DNA of 64,000 bases from Bactrocera neohumeralis (taxonomy: Eukaryota; Arthropoda; Insecta; Diptera; Tephritidae): positions 44,958,264 to 45,022,263 of the forward strand of contig NC_065923.1 in assembly GCF_024586455.1 (NCBI RefSeq), written 5' to 3'. Below, piece by piece: positions 33,673 through 47,200 of this stretch. Numbering within the stretch: the first letter of the stretch is position 1; each line of letters starts with the position of its first letter. Position numbers and translations under genes: made by a program. The notes beneath the pieces are model-generated. The model saw nothing but the letters and a program-made list of their open reading frames with translations, was not told the DNA's origin and searched no databases.

Positions 33673-36600
33673 TTAGTACACACTTTACATATTTATGCCA
33701 ACTCGCCGTTTTGATCTTATTGGAGTTGTCATAGAGTTGTCGTATAGCCATAGCGACAGTGTGTTTAAAGCAATTTCGCAATCTTATATTAAGGTGTAGA
33801 ATCGATTTTTTTATACATACACATTAAGCAATCGATATCAAGTTGCGTAAAAGTATGAACTTTACATATTTTTGTTAATTAGCTATTTTGATGTTATTGG
33901 AGTTGTCATAGAGTTGTCCTATAGCCATAGCGACAGTGTATTTGGAGCAATTTCACAATCTTATATTATGGTGTAGAACCGATTTTTTAGTACATACACA
34001 TTAAGCAATCGATACCAAGTTGCGTAAAAATATGAACTTTACATATTTATGCTAACTAACCGTTTTGATGTTATTGGAGTTGTCATAGAGTTGTCCTATA
34101 GCAATAGCGACAGTGTATTTCGAACAATTTAACAATCCTAAATTAAGGTGTAGATTTGATTTTTTGGTACACACACATTATTTAATCGATATCAGATTGC
34201 GTAAAAATATGAACTTTACATATTTATGCTATTTAGCCGTTTTGATGTTATTGGAGCTTTCATAGAGTTGTCGTATAGCCATAACGACAGTGTATTTGGA
34301 GCAATTTCGCAATCTTATTTTAAGGTGTAGAATCGATTTTTTAGTACATACACATTATGCAATCGATATCATGTTGCGTAAAAATATGAACTTTACATAT
34401 TTATGCTAACTCGCCGTTTTGATGTTATTGGAGTTGTCATAGAGTTGTCGTATAGCCATAGCGACAGTGTATTTGGAGCAATTTCACAATCTTATATTAA
34501 GGTGTAGAATCGATTTTTTAGTACATACACATTTAGCAATAGATATCAAGATGCGTAAAAATATGAACTTTACATATTTCTGTTAACTAGCCGTTTTGAT
34601 GTTATTGGAGTTGTCACAGAGTTGTCGCATAGCCATAGCGACAGTGTATTTTGAGCAATTTCACAATCTTATATTAAGGTGTAGAATCGATTTTTTAGTA
34701 CATACACATTTAGCAATCGATATCAAGATGCGTAAAAATATGAACTTTACATATTTCTGTTAACTAGCCGTTTTGATGTTATTGGAGTTGTCATAGAGTT
34801 GTCGTATAGCCATAGCGACAGTGTATTTGGAGCAATTTCGCAATCTTATATTAAGGTGTAGAATCGATTTTTTGGTACATACACATTAAGCAATCGATAT
34901 CAAGTTGCGTAAAAATATGAACTTTACATATTTATGCTAGCTAGCCGTTTTGATGTTATTGGAGTTGTCATAGAGTTGTCGTATAGCCATAGCGACAGTG
35001 TATTTGGAGCAATTTCACAATCTTATATTAAGGTGTAGAATCGATTTTTTAGTACATACACATTAAGCAATCGATATCAAGATGCGTAAAAATATGAACT
35101 TTACATATTTCTGTTAACTAGCCGTTTTGATGTTATTGGAGTTGTCATAGAGTTGTCGTATAGCCATAACGACAGTGTCTTTGGAGCAATTTCACAATCT
35201 TATATTAAGGTGTAGAATTGATTTTTTGGTACATACACATTAAGCAATCGATATCAAGTTGCGTAAAAATATGAACTTTACATATTTATGCTAACTAGCC
35301 GTTTTGATGTTATTGGAGTTGTCATAGAGTTGTCGTATAGCCATAGCGACAGTGTATTTGGAACAATTTCACAATCTTATATTAAGGTGTAGAATCGATT
35401 TTTTGTACATACACATTAGCAATCGATATCAAGATGCGTAAAAATATGAACTTTACATAGTTTTGCTAATTACCCGTTTTGATGTTATTGGAGCTTTCAT
35501 AGAGTTGTCGTATAGCCATAACGACAGTGTATTTGGAACAATTTCACAATCTTATATTAAGGTGTAGAATCGATTTTTTAGTACATACACATTAAGCAAT
35601 CGATATCAAGTTGCGTAAAAATATGAACTTTACATATTTATGCTAACTAGCCGTTTTGATGTTATTGGAGTTGTCATAGAGTTGTCGTATAGCCATAACG
35701 ACAGTGTATTTGGAGCAATTTCACAATCTTATATTAAGGTGTAGAATCGATTTTTTAGTACATACACATAAAGCAATCGATATCGAGATGCGTAAAATTA
35801 TGATCTTTACATATTTTTGGTAATTACCCGTTTTGATGTTATTGGAGTTTTCATAGAGTTGTCGTATAGCCATAACGACAGTGTCTTTGGAGCAATTTCA
35901 CAATCTTATATTAAGGTGTAGAATCGATTTTTTGATACATACACATTAAGCAATCGATATCAAGTTGCGTAAAAATATGAACTTTACATATTTATGCTAA
36001 CTAGCCGTTTTGATGTTATTGGAGTTGTCATAGAGTTGTCGTATAGCCATAGCGACAGTGTATTTGGAGCAATTTCACAATCTTATATTAAGGTGTAGAA
36101 TCGATTTTTTGATACATCACATTAAGCAATCGATATCAAGTTGCGTAAAAATATGAACTTTACATATTTATGCTAATTAGCCGTTTTGATGTTATTGGAG
36201 TTGTCATAGAGTTGTCGTATAGCCATAACGACAGTGTATTTGGAGCAATTTCACAATCTTATATTAAGGTGTAGAATCGATTTTTTAGTACATACACATT
36301 AAGCAATCGATATCAAGATGCGTAAAAATATGAACTTTACATATTTATGCTAACTAGCCGTTTTGATGTTATTAGAGCTGTCATAGAGTTGTCGTATAGC
36401 CATAGCGACAGTGTGTTTGGAGCAATTTCACAATCTTATATTAAGGTGTAGAATCGATTTTTTGATACATACACATTAAGCAATCGATATCAAGATGCCT
36501 AAAAATATGAACTTTACATATTTATGCTAATTAGCCGTTTTGATGTTATTGGAGTTGTCATAGAGTTGTCGTATAGCCATAACGACAGTGTATTTGGAGC

Positions 36601-38163
36601 AATTTCACAATCTTATATTAAGGTGTAGAATCGATTTTTTGATACATACCCGTTAAGCAATCGATATCAAGTTGCGTAAAAATATGAACTTTACATATTT
36701 ATGCTAACTTCCCGTTTTGATGTTATTGGAGTTGTCATAGAGTTGTCGTATAGCCATAACGACAGTGTATTTGAAGCAATTTCACAATCTTATATTAAGG
36801 TGTAGAATCGATTTTTTGATACATACACATTAAGCAATCGATATCAAGTTGCGTAAAAATATGAACTTTACATATTTATGCTAACTAGCCGTTTTGATGT
36901 TATTGGAGTTGTCATAGAGTTGTCCTATAGCCATAACGACAGTGTCTTTGGAGCAATTTCGCAATCTTATATTAAGGTGTATAATCGATTTTTTGATACA
37001 TACACATTAAGCAATCGATATCAAGTTGCGTAAAAATATGAACTTTACATATTTATGCTAATTAGCCGTTTTGATGTTATTGGAGTTGTCATAGAGTTGT
37101 CGTATAGCCATAACGACAGTGTATTTGGAGCAATTTCACAATCTTATATTAAGGTGTAGAATCGATTTTTTAGTACATACACATTAAGCAATCGATATCA
37201 AGTTGCGTAAAAATATGAACTTTACATATTTATGCTAACTAGCCGTTTTGATGTTATTGGAGTTGTCATAGAGTTGTCCTATAGCCATAGCGACAGTGTA
37301 TTTGGAACAATTTAACAATCCTAAATTAAGGTGTAGAATCGATTTTTTGGTACACACACATTATTCAATCGATATCAAGTTGCGTAAAAATATGAACTTT
37401 ACATATTTATGCTAACTAGCCGTTTTGATGTTACTGGATTGTCATAGAGTTGTCGTGTATCCATAAGGACAGTGTATTTGGAGCAATTTCGCAATCTTAT
37501 ATTAAGGTGTAGAATCGATTTTTTGATACATACACATTAAGCAATCGATATCAAGTTGCGTAAAAATATGAACTTTACATATTTATGCTAACTAGCCGTT
37601 TGGATGTTATTGGAGCTGTCATAGAGTTGTCGTATAGCCATAGCGACAGTGTATTTGGAGCAATTTCACAATCTTATATTAAGGTGTAGAATCAATTTTT
37701 TGATACATATATAGACATTAAGCAATCGATATCAAGTTGCGTAAGCATATGAAATTTACATATTTCTGCTAATTAGCCGTTTTGCTGTTATTGGAGTTGG
37801 AGTTGTCATAGAGTTGTCGTATAGCCATAAAGGCAGTGAATTTGGAGCAATTTCACAATCATATATTAAGGTGTAGAATTGATTTTTTACAGTACATACA
37901 CATTAAGCAATCGATATCAAGTTGCGTAAAAATATGAACTTTACATATTTATGCTAAATAGCCGTTTTGATGTTATTGGAGTTGTCATAGAGTTGCCGTA
38001 TAGCCATAGCGACAGTGTATTTGGATCAATTTCACATTCTTATATTAAGGTGTATAATCGATTTTTTGTTACATACACATTAAGCAATCGATATCAAGTT
38101 GCGTAAAAATATGAACTTTACATATTTATGCAACTCGCCGTTTTGATGTAAAAAGTTGTCATA

Positions 38164-38248
38164 GGATGTCTTTATCCTTTGTTATTTCCCAAAAATACAA
38201 TTTATCCTTTTTTTATTTTCCACATAAAAGATTTATTAGGGGCTCAAA
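38164..38248. repeat. shortened piece of the 934-bp transposon interior within the satellite
   Basis: TCTTTATCCTTTGTTATT, CCCAAAAATACA and TTTTCCACATAAAAGATTTA match 33340-33440 in order, with small deletions. Satellite monomers resume on both sides. Confidence 0.8.
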
Positions 38249-41200
38249 ATATGAACTTTACATATTTATACAAACTAGCCGTTCTAACAATTTCACAATC
38301 TTATATTAAGGTGTAGAATCAGTACACACATTAAGCAATCGATATCAAGTTGCGTAAAAATATGAACTTTACATATTTATGCTAACAGCCGTTTTGATGT
38401 TATTGGAGTTGTCATAGAGTTGTCCATAGCCATAACGACACAGTGTATTTGGAGCAATTTCACAATCTTAATTAAGGTGTAGAATTGATTTTTTGACGTA
38501 CATACACATTAAGCAATCGATATCAAGTTGCGTAAAAATATGAACTTTACATATTTATGCTAACTAGCCGTTTTGATGTTATTGGAGTTGTCATAGAGTT
38601 GTCGTATAGCCATAGCGACAGTGTATTTGGAGCAATTTCACAATCTTATATTAAGGTGTAGAATCGATTTTTTTATACATACACATTAAGCAATCGATAT
38701 CAAGTTGCGTAAAAATATGAACTTTACATATTTATGCTATTACTAGCCGTTTTGATGTTATTGGAGTTGTCATAGAGTTGTCGTATAGCCATAGCGACAG
38801 TGTATTTGGAGCAATTTCACAATCTTATATTAAGGTGTAGAACCGATTTTTTAGTACATACACATTAAGCAATCGATATCAAGTTGCGTAAAAATATGAA
38901 CTTTACATATTTATGCTAACTAGCCGTTTTGATGTTATTGGAGTTGTCATAGAGTTGTCCTATAGCAATAGCGACAGTGTATTTGGAACAATTTAACAAT
39001 CTTAAATTAAGGTGTAGAATTTGATTTTTTGGTACACACACATTATTTAAATCGATATCAAGTTGCGTAAAAATATGAACTTTACATATTTATGCTAACT
39101 AGCCGTTTTGATGTTATTGGAGTTGTCATAGAGTTGTCGTATAGCCATAACGACAGTGTATTTGGAGCAATTTCACAATCTTATATTAAGGTGTAGAATC
39201 GATTTTTTGATACATACACATTAAGCAATCGATATCAAGTTGCGTAAAAATATGAACTTTACATATTTATGCTAACTCGCCGTTTTGATGTTATTGGAGT
39301 TGTCATGGAGTTGTCATAGAGTTGTCGTATAGCCATAGCGACAGTGTATTTGGAATATTTTAGCAGTCCTATATTAAGGTGTAGAATTAATTTTCTGGTA
39401 CATACACATTAAGCAATCGATATCAAGTTGCGTAAAAATATGAACTTTACATATTTATGCTAACTAGCCGTTTTGATGTTATTGGAGTTGTCATAGAGTT
39501 GTCGTATAGCCATAACGACAGTGTATTTGGAGCAATTTCACAATCTTAATTAAGGTGTAGAATCGATTTTTGATACATACACATTAAGCAATCGATATCA
39601 AGTTGCGTAAAAATATGAACTTTACATATTTATGCTAACTAGCCGTTTTGATGTTATTGGAGTTGTCATAGAGTTGTCGTATAGCCATAGCGACAGTGTA
39701 TTTGGAGCAATTTCACAATCTTATATTAAGGTGTAGAATCGATTTTTTGATACATACACATTAAGCAATCAATATCAAGTTGCGTAAAAATGTGCACTTT
39801 ACATATTTATGCTAACTAGCCGTTTTGATGTTATTGGAGTTGTCATAGAGTTGTCGTATAGCCATAACGACAGTGTATTTGGAGCAATTTCACAATCTTA
39901 TATTAAGGTGTAGAATCGATTTTTTTTTGATACATACACATTAAGCAATCGATATCAAGTTGCGTAAAAATATGAACTTTACATATTTATGCTAACTAGC
40001 CGTTTTGATGTTATTGGAGTTGTCATAGAGTTGTCGTATAGCCATAGCGACAGTGTATTTGCAACAATTTAACAATCCTAAATTAAGGTGTAGAATTGAT
40101 TTTTTGGTACATACACATTATGTAATCGATATCAAGTTGCGTAAAAATATGAACTTTACATATTTATGCTAACTAGCCGTTTTGATGTTATTGGAGTTGT
40201 CATAGAGTTGTTCTATAGCCATAGCGACAGTGTATTTGGAGCAATTTCACAATCTTATATTAAGGTGCAGAACCGATTGTTTAGTACATACACATTAAGC
40301 AATCGATATCAAGTTGCGTAAAAATATGAACTTTACATATTTATGCTAATTAGCCGTTTTGATGTTATTGGAGTTGTCATAGAGTTGTCGTATAGCCATA
40401 ACGACAGTGTATTTGGAGCAATTTCACAATCTTAAGTTACGCTGTAGAATCGATTTTTTGATACATACACATTAAGCAATCGATATCAAGTTGCGTAAAA
40501 ATATGAACTTTACATATTTATGCTAATTAGCCGTTTTGATGTTATTGGAGTTGTCATAGAGTTGTCGTATAGCCATAGCGACAGTGTATTTGGAACAATT
40601 TCACAATCTTATATTAAGGTGTAGAATCGATTTTTTGGTACATACACATTAAGCAATCGATATCAAGTTGCGTAAAAATATGAACTTTACATATTTATGC
40701 TAACTAGCCGTTTTGATGTTATTGGAGTTGTCATAGAGTTGTCGTATAGCCATAGCGACAGTGTATTTGAAGCAATTTCACAATCTTATATTAAGGTGTA
40801 GAATCGATTTTTTAGCATATATACGCATTAAGCAATCGATATCAAGTTGCGGAAAAATATGAACTTTACATATTTATGCTAACTCGCCGTGTTGATGTTA
40901 TTGGAGTTGTCATAGAGTTGTCGTATAGCCATAGCGACAGTGTATTTGGAGCAATTTCACAATCTTATATTAAGGTGTAGAATCGATTTTTTAGTACATA
41001 CACATTAAGCAATCGATATCAAGTTGCGTAAAAATATGAACTTTACATATTTATGCTAACTAGCCGTTTTGATGATATTGGAGCTTTCATAGAGTTGTCG
41101 TATAGCCATATCGACAGTGTATTTGGAGCAATTTCACAATCTTATATTAAGGTGTAGAATCGATTTTTTAGTACATACACATTAAGCAATCGATATCAAG

Positions 41201-44200
41201 TTGCGTAAAAATATGAACTTTACATATTTATGCTAACTAGCCGTTTTGATGTTATTGGAATTGTCATAGAGTTGTCCTTCAGCAATAGCGCCAATGTATT
41301 TGGAACATATTTGCAAATTTATATTAAGGTGTAGAATTGATTTTTTGGTACATACACATTAAGCAATCGATATCAATTTGCGTAAAAATATGAACTTTAC
41401 ATATTTATGCTAATTCGCCGTTTTGATGTTATTGGAGTTGTCATAGAGTTGTCGTATAGCCATAGCGACAGTGTATTTGGAACAATTTCACAATCTTATA
41501 TTAAGGTGTAGAATCGATTTTTTAGTACATACACATTAAGCAATCGATATCAAGATGCGTAAAAATATGAACTTTACATATTTATGCTAACTAGCCGTTT
41601 TAATGTTAATGGAGATGTCATAGAGTTGTCGTATAGCAATAGCGACAGTGTATTTGGAGCAATTTCACAATCTTATATTAAGGTACAGAACCCATTTTTT
41701 AGTACATACACATTAAGCAATCGATATCAAGTTGCGTAAAAATATGAACTTTACATATTTATGCTAACTAGCCGTTTTGATGTTATTGGAGTTGTCATAG
41801 AGTTGTCGTATAGCCATAGCGACAGTGTATTTGGAGCAATTTCACAATCTTATATTAAGGTGTAGAATCGATTTTTTGATACATACACATTAAGCAATCG
41901 ATATCAAGTTGCGTAAAAATATGAACTTTACATATTTATGCTAACTAGCCGTTTTGATGTTATTGGAGTTGTCATAGAGTTGTCCTATAGCCATAGCGCC
42001 AATGTATTTGGAACATTTTAACAATCCGAAATTAAGGTGTCGAATTGATTTTGTGGTACATACACATTATGCAATCGATATCAAGTTGCGTAAAAATATG
42101 AACTTTACATATTTATGCTAACTAGCCGTTTTGATGTTATTGGAGTTGTCATAGAGTTGTCGTATAGCCATAGCGACAGTGTATTTGGAACAATTTCACA
42201 ATCTTAATATAAGGTGTAGAATCAATTTTTTGATACATACACATTAAGCAATCGATATCAAGATGCGTAAAAATATGAACTCTACGTATTTATGCTAACT
42301 AGCCGTTTTGCTGTTATTGGAGTTGTCATAGAGTCGTCGTATAGCATAGCGACAGTGTGTTTGGAGCAATTTCACAATCTTAAGTTAAGGTGTAGAATCG
42401 ATTTTTTGATACATACACATTAAGCAATCGATATCAAGTTGCGTAAAAATATGAACTTTACATATTTATGCTAACTAGCCGTTTTGATGTTATTGGAGTT
42501 GTCATAGAGTTGTCGTATAGCAATAGCGACAGTGTATTTGGAGCAATTTCACAATCTTATATTAAGGTGTAGAATCGATTTTTTAGTACATACACATTAA
42601 GCAATCGATATCAAGTTGCGTAAAAATATGAACTTTACATATTTATGCTAACTAGCCGTTTTGATGTTATTGGATGTGTCACAGAGTTGTCGTATAGCCA
42701 TAGCGACATTGTATTTTGAGCAATTTCACAATCTTATATTAAGGTGTAGAATCGATTTTTTAGTACATACACATTAAGCAATCGATATCAAGTTGCGTAA
42801 AAATATGAACTTTACATATTTATGCTAACTAGCCGTTTTGATGTTATTGGAGTTATCATGGAGTTGTCGTATAGCAATAGCGACAGTGTATTTGGAACAA
42901 TTTCACAATCTTAAGTTAAGGTGTAGAATCGATTTTTTGATACATACACATTAAGCAATCGATATCAAGTTGCGTAAAAATATGAACTTTACATATTTAT
43001 GCTAACTAGCCGTTTTGATGTTATTGGAGTTGTCATAGAGTTGTCGTATAGCCATAGCGACAGTGTATTTGGAGCGATTTCATAATCTTATATTAAGGTG
43101 TAGAATCGATTTTTTAGTACATACACATTAAGCAATCGATATCAAGTTGCGTAAAAATATGAACTTTACATATTTATGCTAACTAGCCGTTTTGATGTTA
43201 TTGTAGTGGTCATAGAGTTGTCGTATAGCCATAGCGACAGTGTATTTGGAGCAATTTCACAATCTTATATTAAGGTGTAGAATCGATTTTTTAGTACACA
43301 CACATTAAGCAATCGATATCAAGATGCGTTAAAAGATGAACTTTACATATTTATGCTAACTAGCCGTTTTGATGTTATTGGAGTTGTCATAGAGTTGTCC
43401 TATAGCAATAGCGACAGTGTATTTGGAACAATTTAACAATCCTAAATTAAGGTGTAGAATTGATTTTTTGGTACATACACATTATGCAATCGATATCAAG
43501 TTGCGTAAAAATATGAACTTTACATATTTATGCTAACTAGCCGTTTTGATGTTATTGTCAGTTGTCATAACAATTTCACAATCTTATATTAAGGTGTAGA
43601 ATCGAATTTTTAGTACATACACATTAAGCAATCGATATCAAGTTGCGTAAAAATATGAACTTTACATATTTAGGCAAATAGCCGTTTTGATGTTATTGGA
43701 GTTGTCATAGAGTTGTCCTATAGCAATAGCGACAGTGTATTTGGAACAATTTAACAATCCTTTATTAAGGTGTAGAATTGATTTTTTGGTACATACATAT
43801 TAAGCAATCGATATCAAGATGCGTAAAAATATGAACTTTACATATTTATGCAAATTAGCCGTTTTGATGTTATTGGAGTTGTAACAGAGTTGTCGTATAG
43901 CCATAACGACAGTGTATTTGGAGCAATTTCACAATCTTATAATAAGGTGTAGAATCGATTTTTTAGTACATACACATTAAGCAATCGATATCAAGTTGCG
44001 TAAAAATATGAACTTTACATATTTATGCTAACTAGCCGTTTTGATGTTATTGGAGTTGTCATAGAGTTGTCGTATAGCCATAGCGACAGTGTATTTGGAA
44101 CAATTTACAATCTTAAATTAAGGTGTAGAATTGATTTTTTGATACATACACACTAAGCAATCGATATCAAGTTGCGTAAAAATATGAACTTTATATATTT

Positions 44201-47200
44201 ATGCTAACTAGCCGTTTTGATGTTATTGGAGTTGTCATAGAGTTGTCAATTTCAGAAGTTAGAATCGATTTTTTGACATACACATTATAGCAAAAAATAT
44301 GCGACAGTGTATTTTGATGTTATTGAATAGAGTTGTCAATTTCACAATCTTATATTAAGGTGTAGAATCGATTTTTTGGTACATACACATTAAGCAATCG
44401 ATATCAATTTGCGTAAAAATATGAACTTTACATATTTATGCTAACTAGCCGTTTTGATGTTATTGGAGTTGTCATAGAGTTGTCGTATAGCCATAGCGAC
44501 AGTGTATTTGGAGCAATTTCACAATCTTATATTAAGGTGTAGAATTGATTTTTTGGTACATACACATTAAGCAATCGATATCAAGTTGCGTAAAAATATG
44601 AACTTTACATATTTATGCTAATTAGCCGTTTTGATGTTATTGGAGTTGTCATAGAGTTGTCCATAGCCATAGCGACAGTGTATTTGGAGCAATTTCACAA
44701 TCTTATATTAAGGTGTGTAGTCGATTTTTTAGTACATATATATTAAGCAATCGACACCAAGTTGCGTAAAAATATGAACTTTACATATTTATGCTAACTA
44801 GCCGTTTTGATGTTATTGGAGCTTTCATAGAGTTGTCCTACAGCAATAGCGACAGTGTATTTGGAACAATTTAGCAATCTTAAATTAAGGTGTAGAATTA
44901 ATTTTTGGTACATACACATTATGCAATCGATATCAAGTTGCGTAAAAATATGAACTTTACATATTTATGCTAACTCGCCGTTTTGATGTTATTGGAGTTG
45001 TCATAGAGTTGTCGTATAGCCATAGCGGCAGTGTATTTGGAACAATCTAACAATCCTAAATTAAGGTGTAGAATCGATTTTTTGTACATACACATTAAGC
45101 AATCGATATCAAGTTGCGTAAAAATATGAACTTTACATATTTATGCTAATTAGCCGTTTTGATGTTATTGGAGTTGTCATAGAGTTGTCGTATAGCCATA
45201 ACGACAGTGTATTTGGAGCAATTTCACAATCTTAAGTTAAGGTGTAGAATCGATTTTTTGATACATACACATTAAGGAATCGATATCAAGTTGCGTAAAA
45301 ATATGAACTTTACATATTTATGCTAACTAGCCGTTTTGATGTTATTGGAGTTGTCATAGAGTTGTCGTATAGCCATAGCGACAGTGTATTTGGAGCAATT
45401 TCACAATCTTATATTAAGGTGTAGAATCGATTTTTTGATACATACACATTAAGCAATCGATATCAAGTTGCGTAAAAATATGAACTTTACATATTTATGC
45501 TAACTAGCCGTTTTGATGTTATTGGAGTTGTCATAGAGTTGTCGTATAGCCATAGCGACAGTGTATTTGGAGCAATTTCACAATCTTATATTAAGGTGTA
45601 GAATCGATTTTTTGATACATACACATTAAGCAATCGATATCAAGTTGCGTAAAAATATGAACTTTACATATTTATGCTAACTAGCCGTTTTGATGTTATT
45701 GGAGTTGTCATAGAGTTGTCGTATAGCCATAGCGACAGTGCATTGAGAACAACTTTGCAATCTTAAATTAAGGTGTAGAATTGAATTTTTTTGTACATAC
45801 ACATTAAGCAATCGATATCAAGTTGCGTAAAAATATGAACTTTACATATTTATGCTAACTTAGCCGTTTTGATGTTATTGGAGTTGTCATAGAGTTGTCG
45901 TATAGCCATAGCGACAGTGTATTTGGAGCAATTTCACAATCTTATATTAAGGTGTAGAATCGATTTTTTGATACATACACATTAAGCAATCGATATCAAG
46001 TTGCGTAAAAATATGAACTTTACATATTTATGCTAACTAGCCGTTTTGATGTTATTGGAGTTGTCATAGAGTTGTCGTATAGCCATAGCGACAGTGTATT
46101 TGGAGCAATTTCACAATCTTATATTAAGGTGTAGAATCGATTTTTTGATACATACACATTAAGCAATCGATATCAAGTTGCGTAAAAATATGAACTTTAC
46201 ATATTTATGCTAACTAGCCGTTTTGATGTTATTGGAGTTGTCATAGAGTTGTCGTATAGCCATAGCGACAGTGTATTTGGAGCAATTTCACAATCTTATA
46301 TTAAGGTGTAGAATCGATTTTTTAGTACATACACATTAAGCAATCGATATCAAGTTGCGTAAAAATATGAACTTTACATATTTATGCTAATTAGCCGTTT
46401 TGATGTTATTGGAGTTGTCATAGAGTTGTCCTATAGCAATAGCGACAGTGTATTTGGAGCAATTTCACAATCTTATATTAAGGTGTAGAATCGATTTTTT
46501 GATACATACACATTAAGCAATCGATATCAAGTTGCGTAAAAATATGAACTTTACATATTTATGCTAACTAGCCGTTTTGATGTTATTGGAGTTGTCATAG
46601 AGTTGTCGTATAGCCATAGCGACAGTGTATTTGGAGCAATTTCACAATCTTATATTAAGGTGTAGAATCGATTTTTTAGTACATACACATTAAGCAATCG
46701 ATATCAAGTTGCGTAAAAATATGAACTTTACATATTTATGCTAACTAGCCGTTTTGATGTTATTGGAGTTGTCATAGAGTTGTCGTATAGCCATAACGAC
46801 AGTGTATTTGGAGCAATTTCACAATCTTATATTAAGGTGTAGAATCGATTTTTTGATACATACACATTAAGCAATCGATATCAAGTTGCGTAAAAATATG
46901 AACTTTACATATTTATGCTAACTAGCCGTTTTGATGTTATTGGAGTTGTCATAGAGTTGTCGTATAGCCATAGCGACAGTGTATTTGGAGCAATTTCACA
47001 ATCTTATATTAAGGTGTAGAATCGATTTTTTGATACATACACATTAAGCAATCGATATCAAGTTGCGTAAAAATATGAACTTTACATATTTATGCTAACT
47101 AGCCGTTTTGATGTTATTGGAGTTGTCATAGAGTTGTCGTATAGCCATAGCGACAGTGCATTTGGAGCAATTTCACAATCTTATATTAAGGTGCAGAATC

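Noticed and set aside
32684..33781. Short open frames in and beside the 934-bp transposon
   Set aside because: They follow the inverted ends and internal repeats, with no transposase-like motif.
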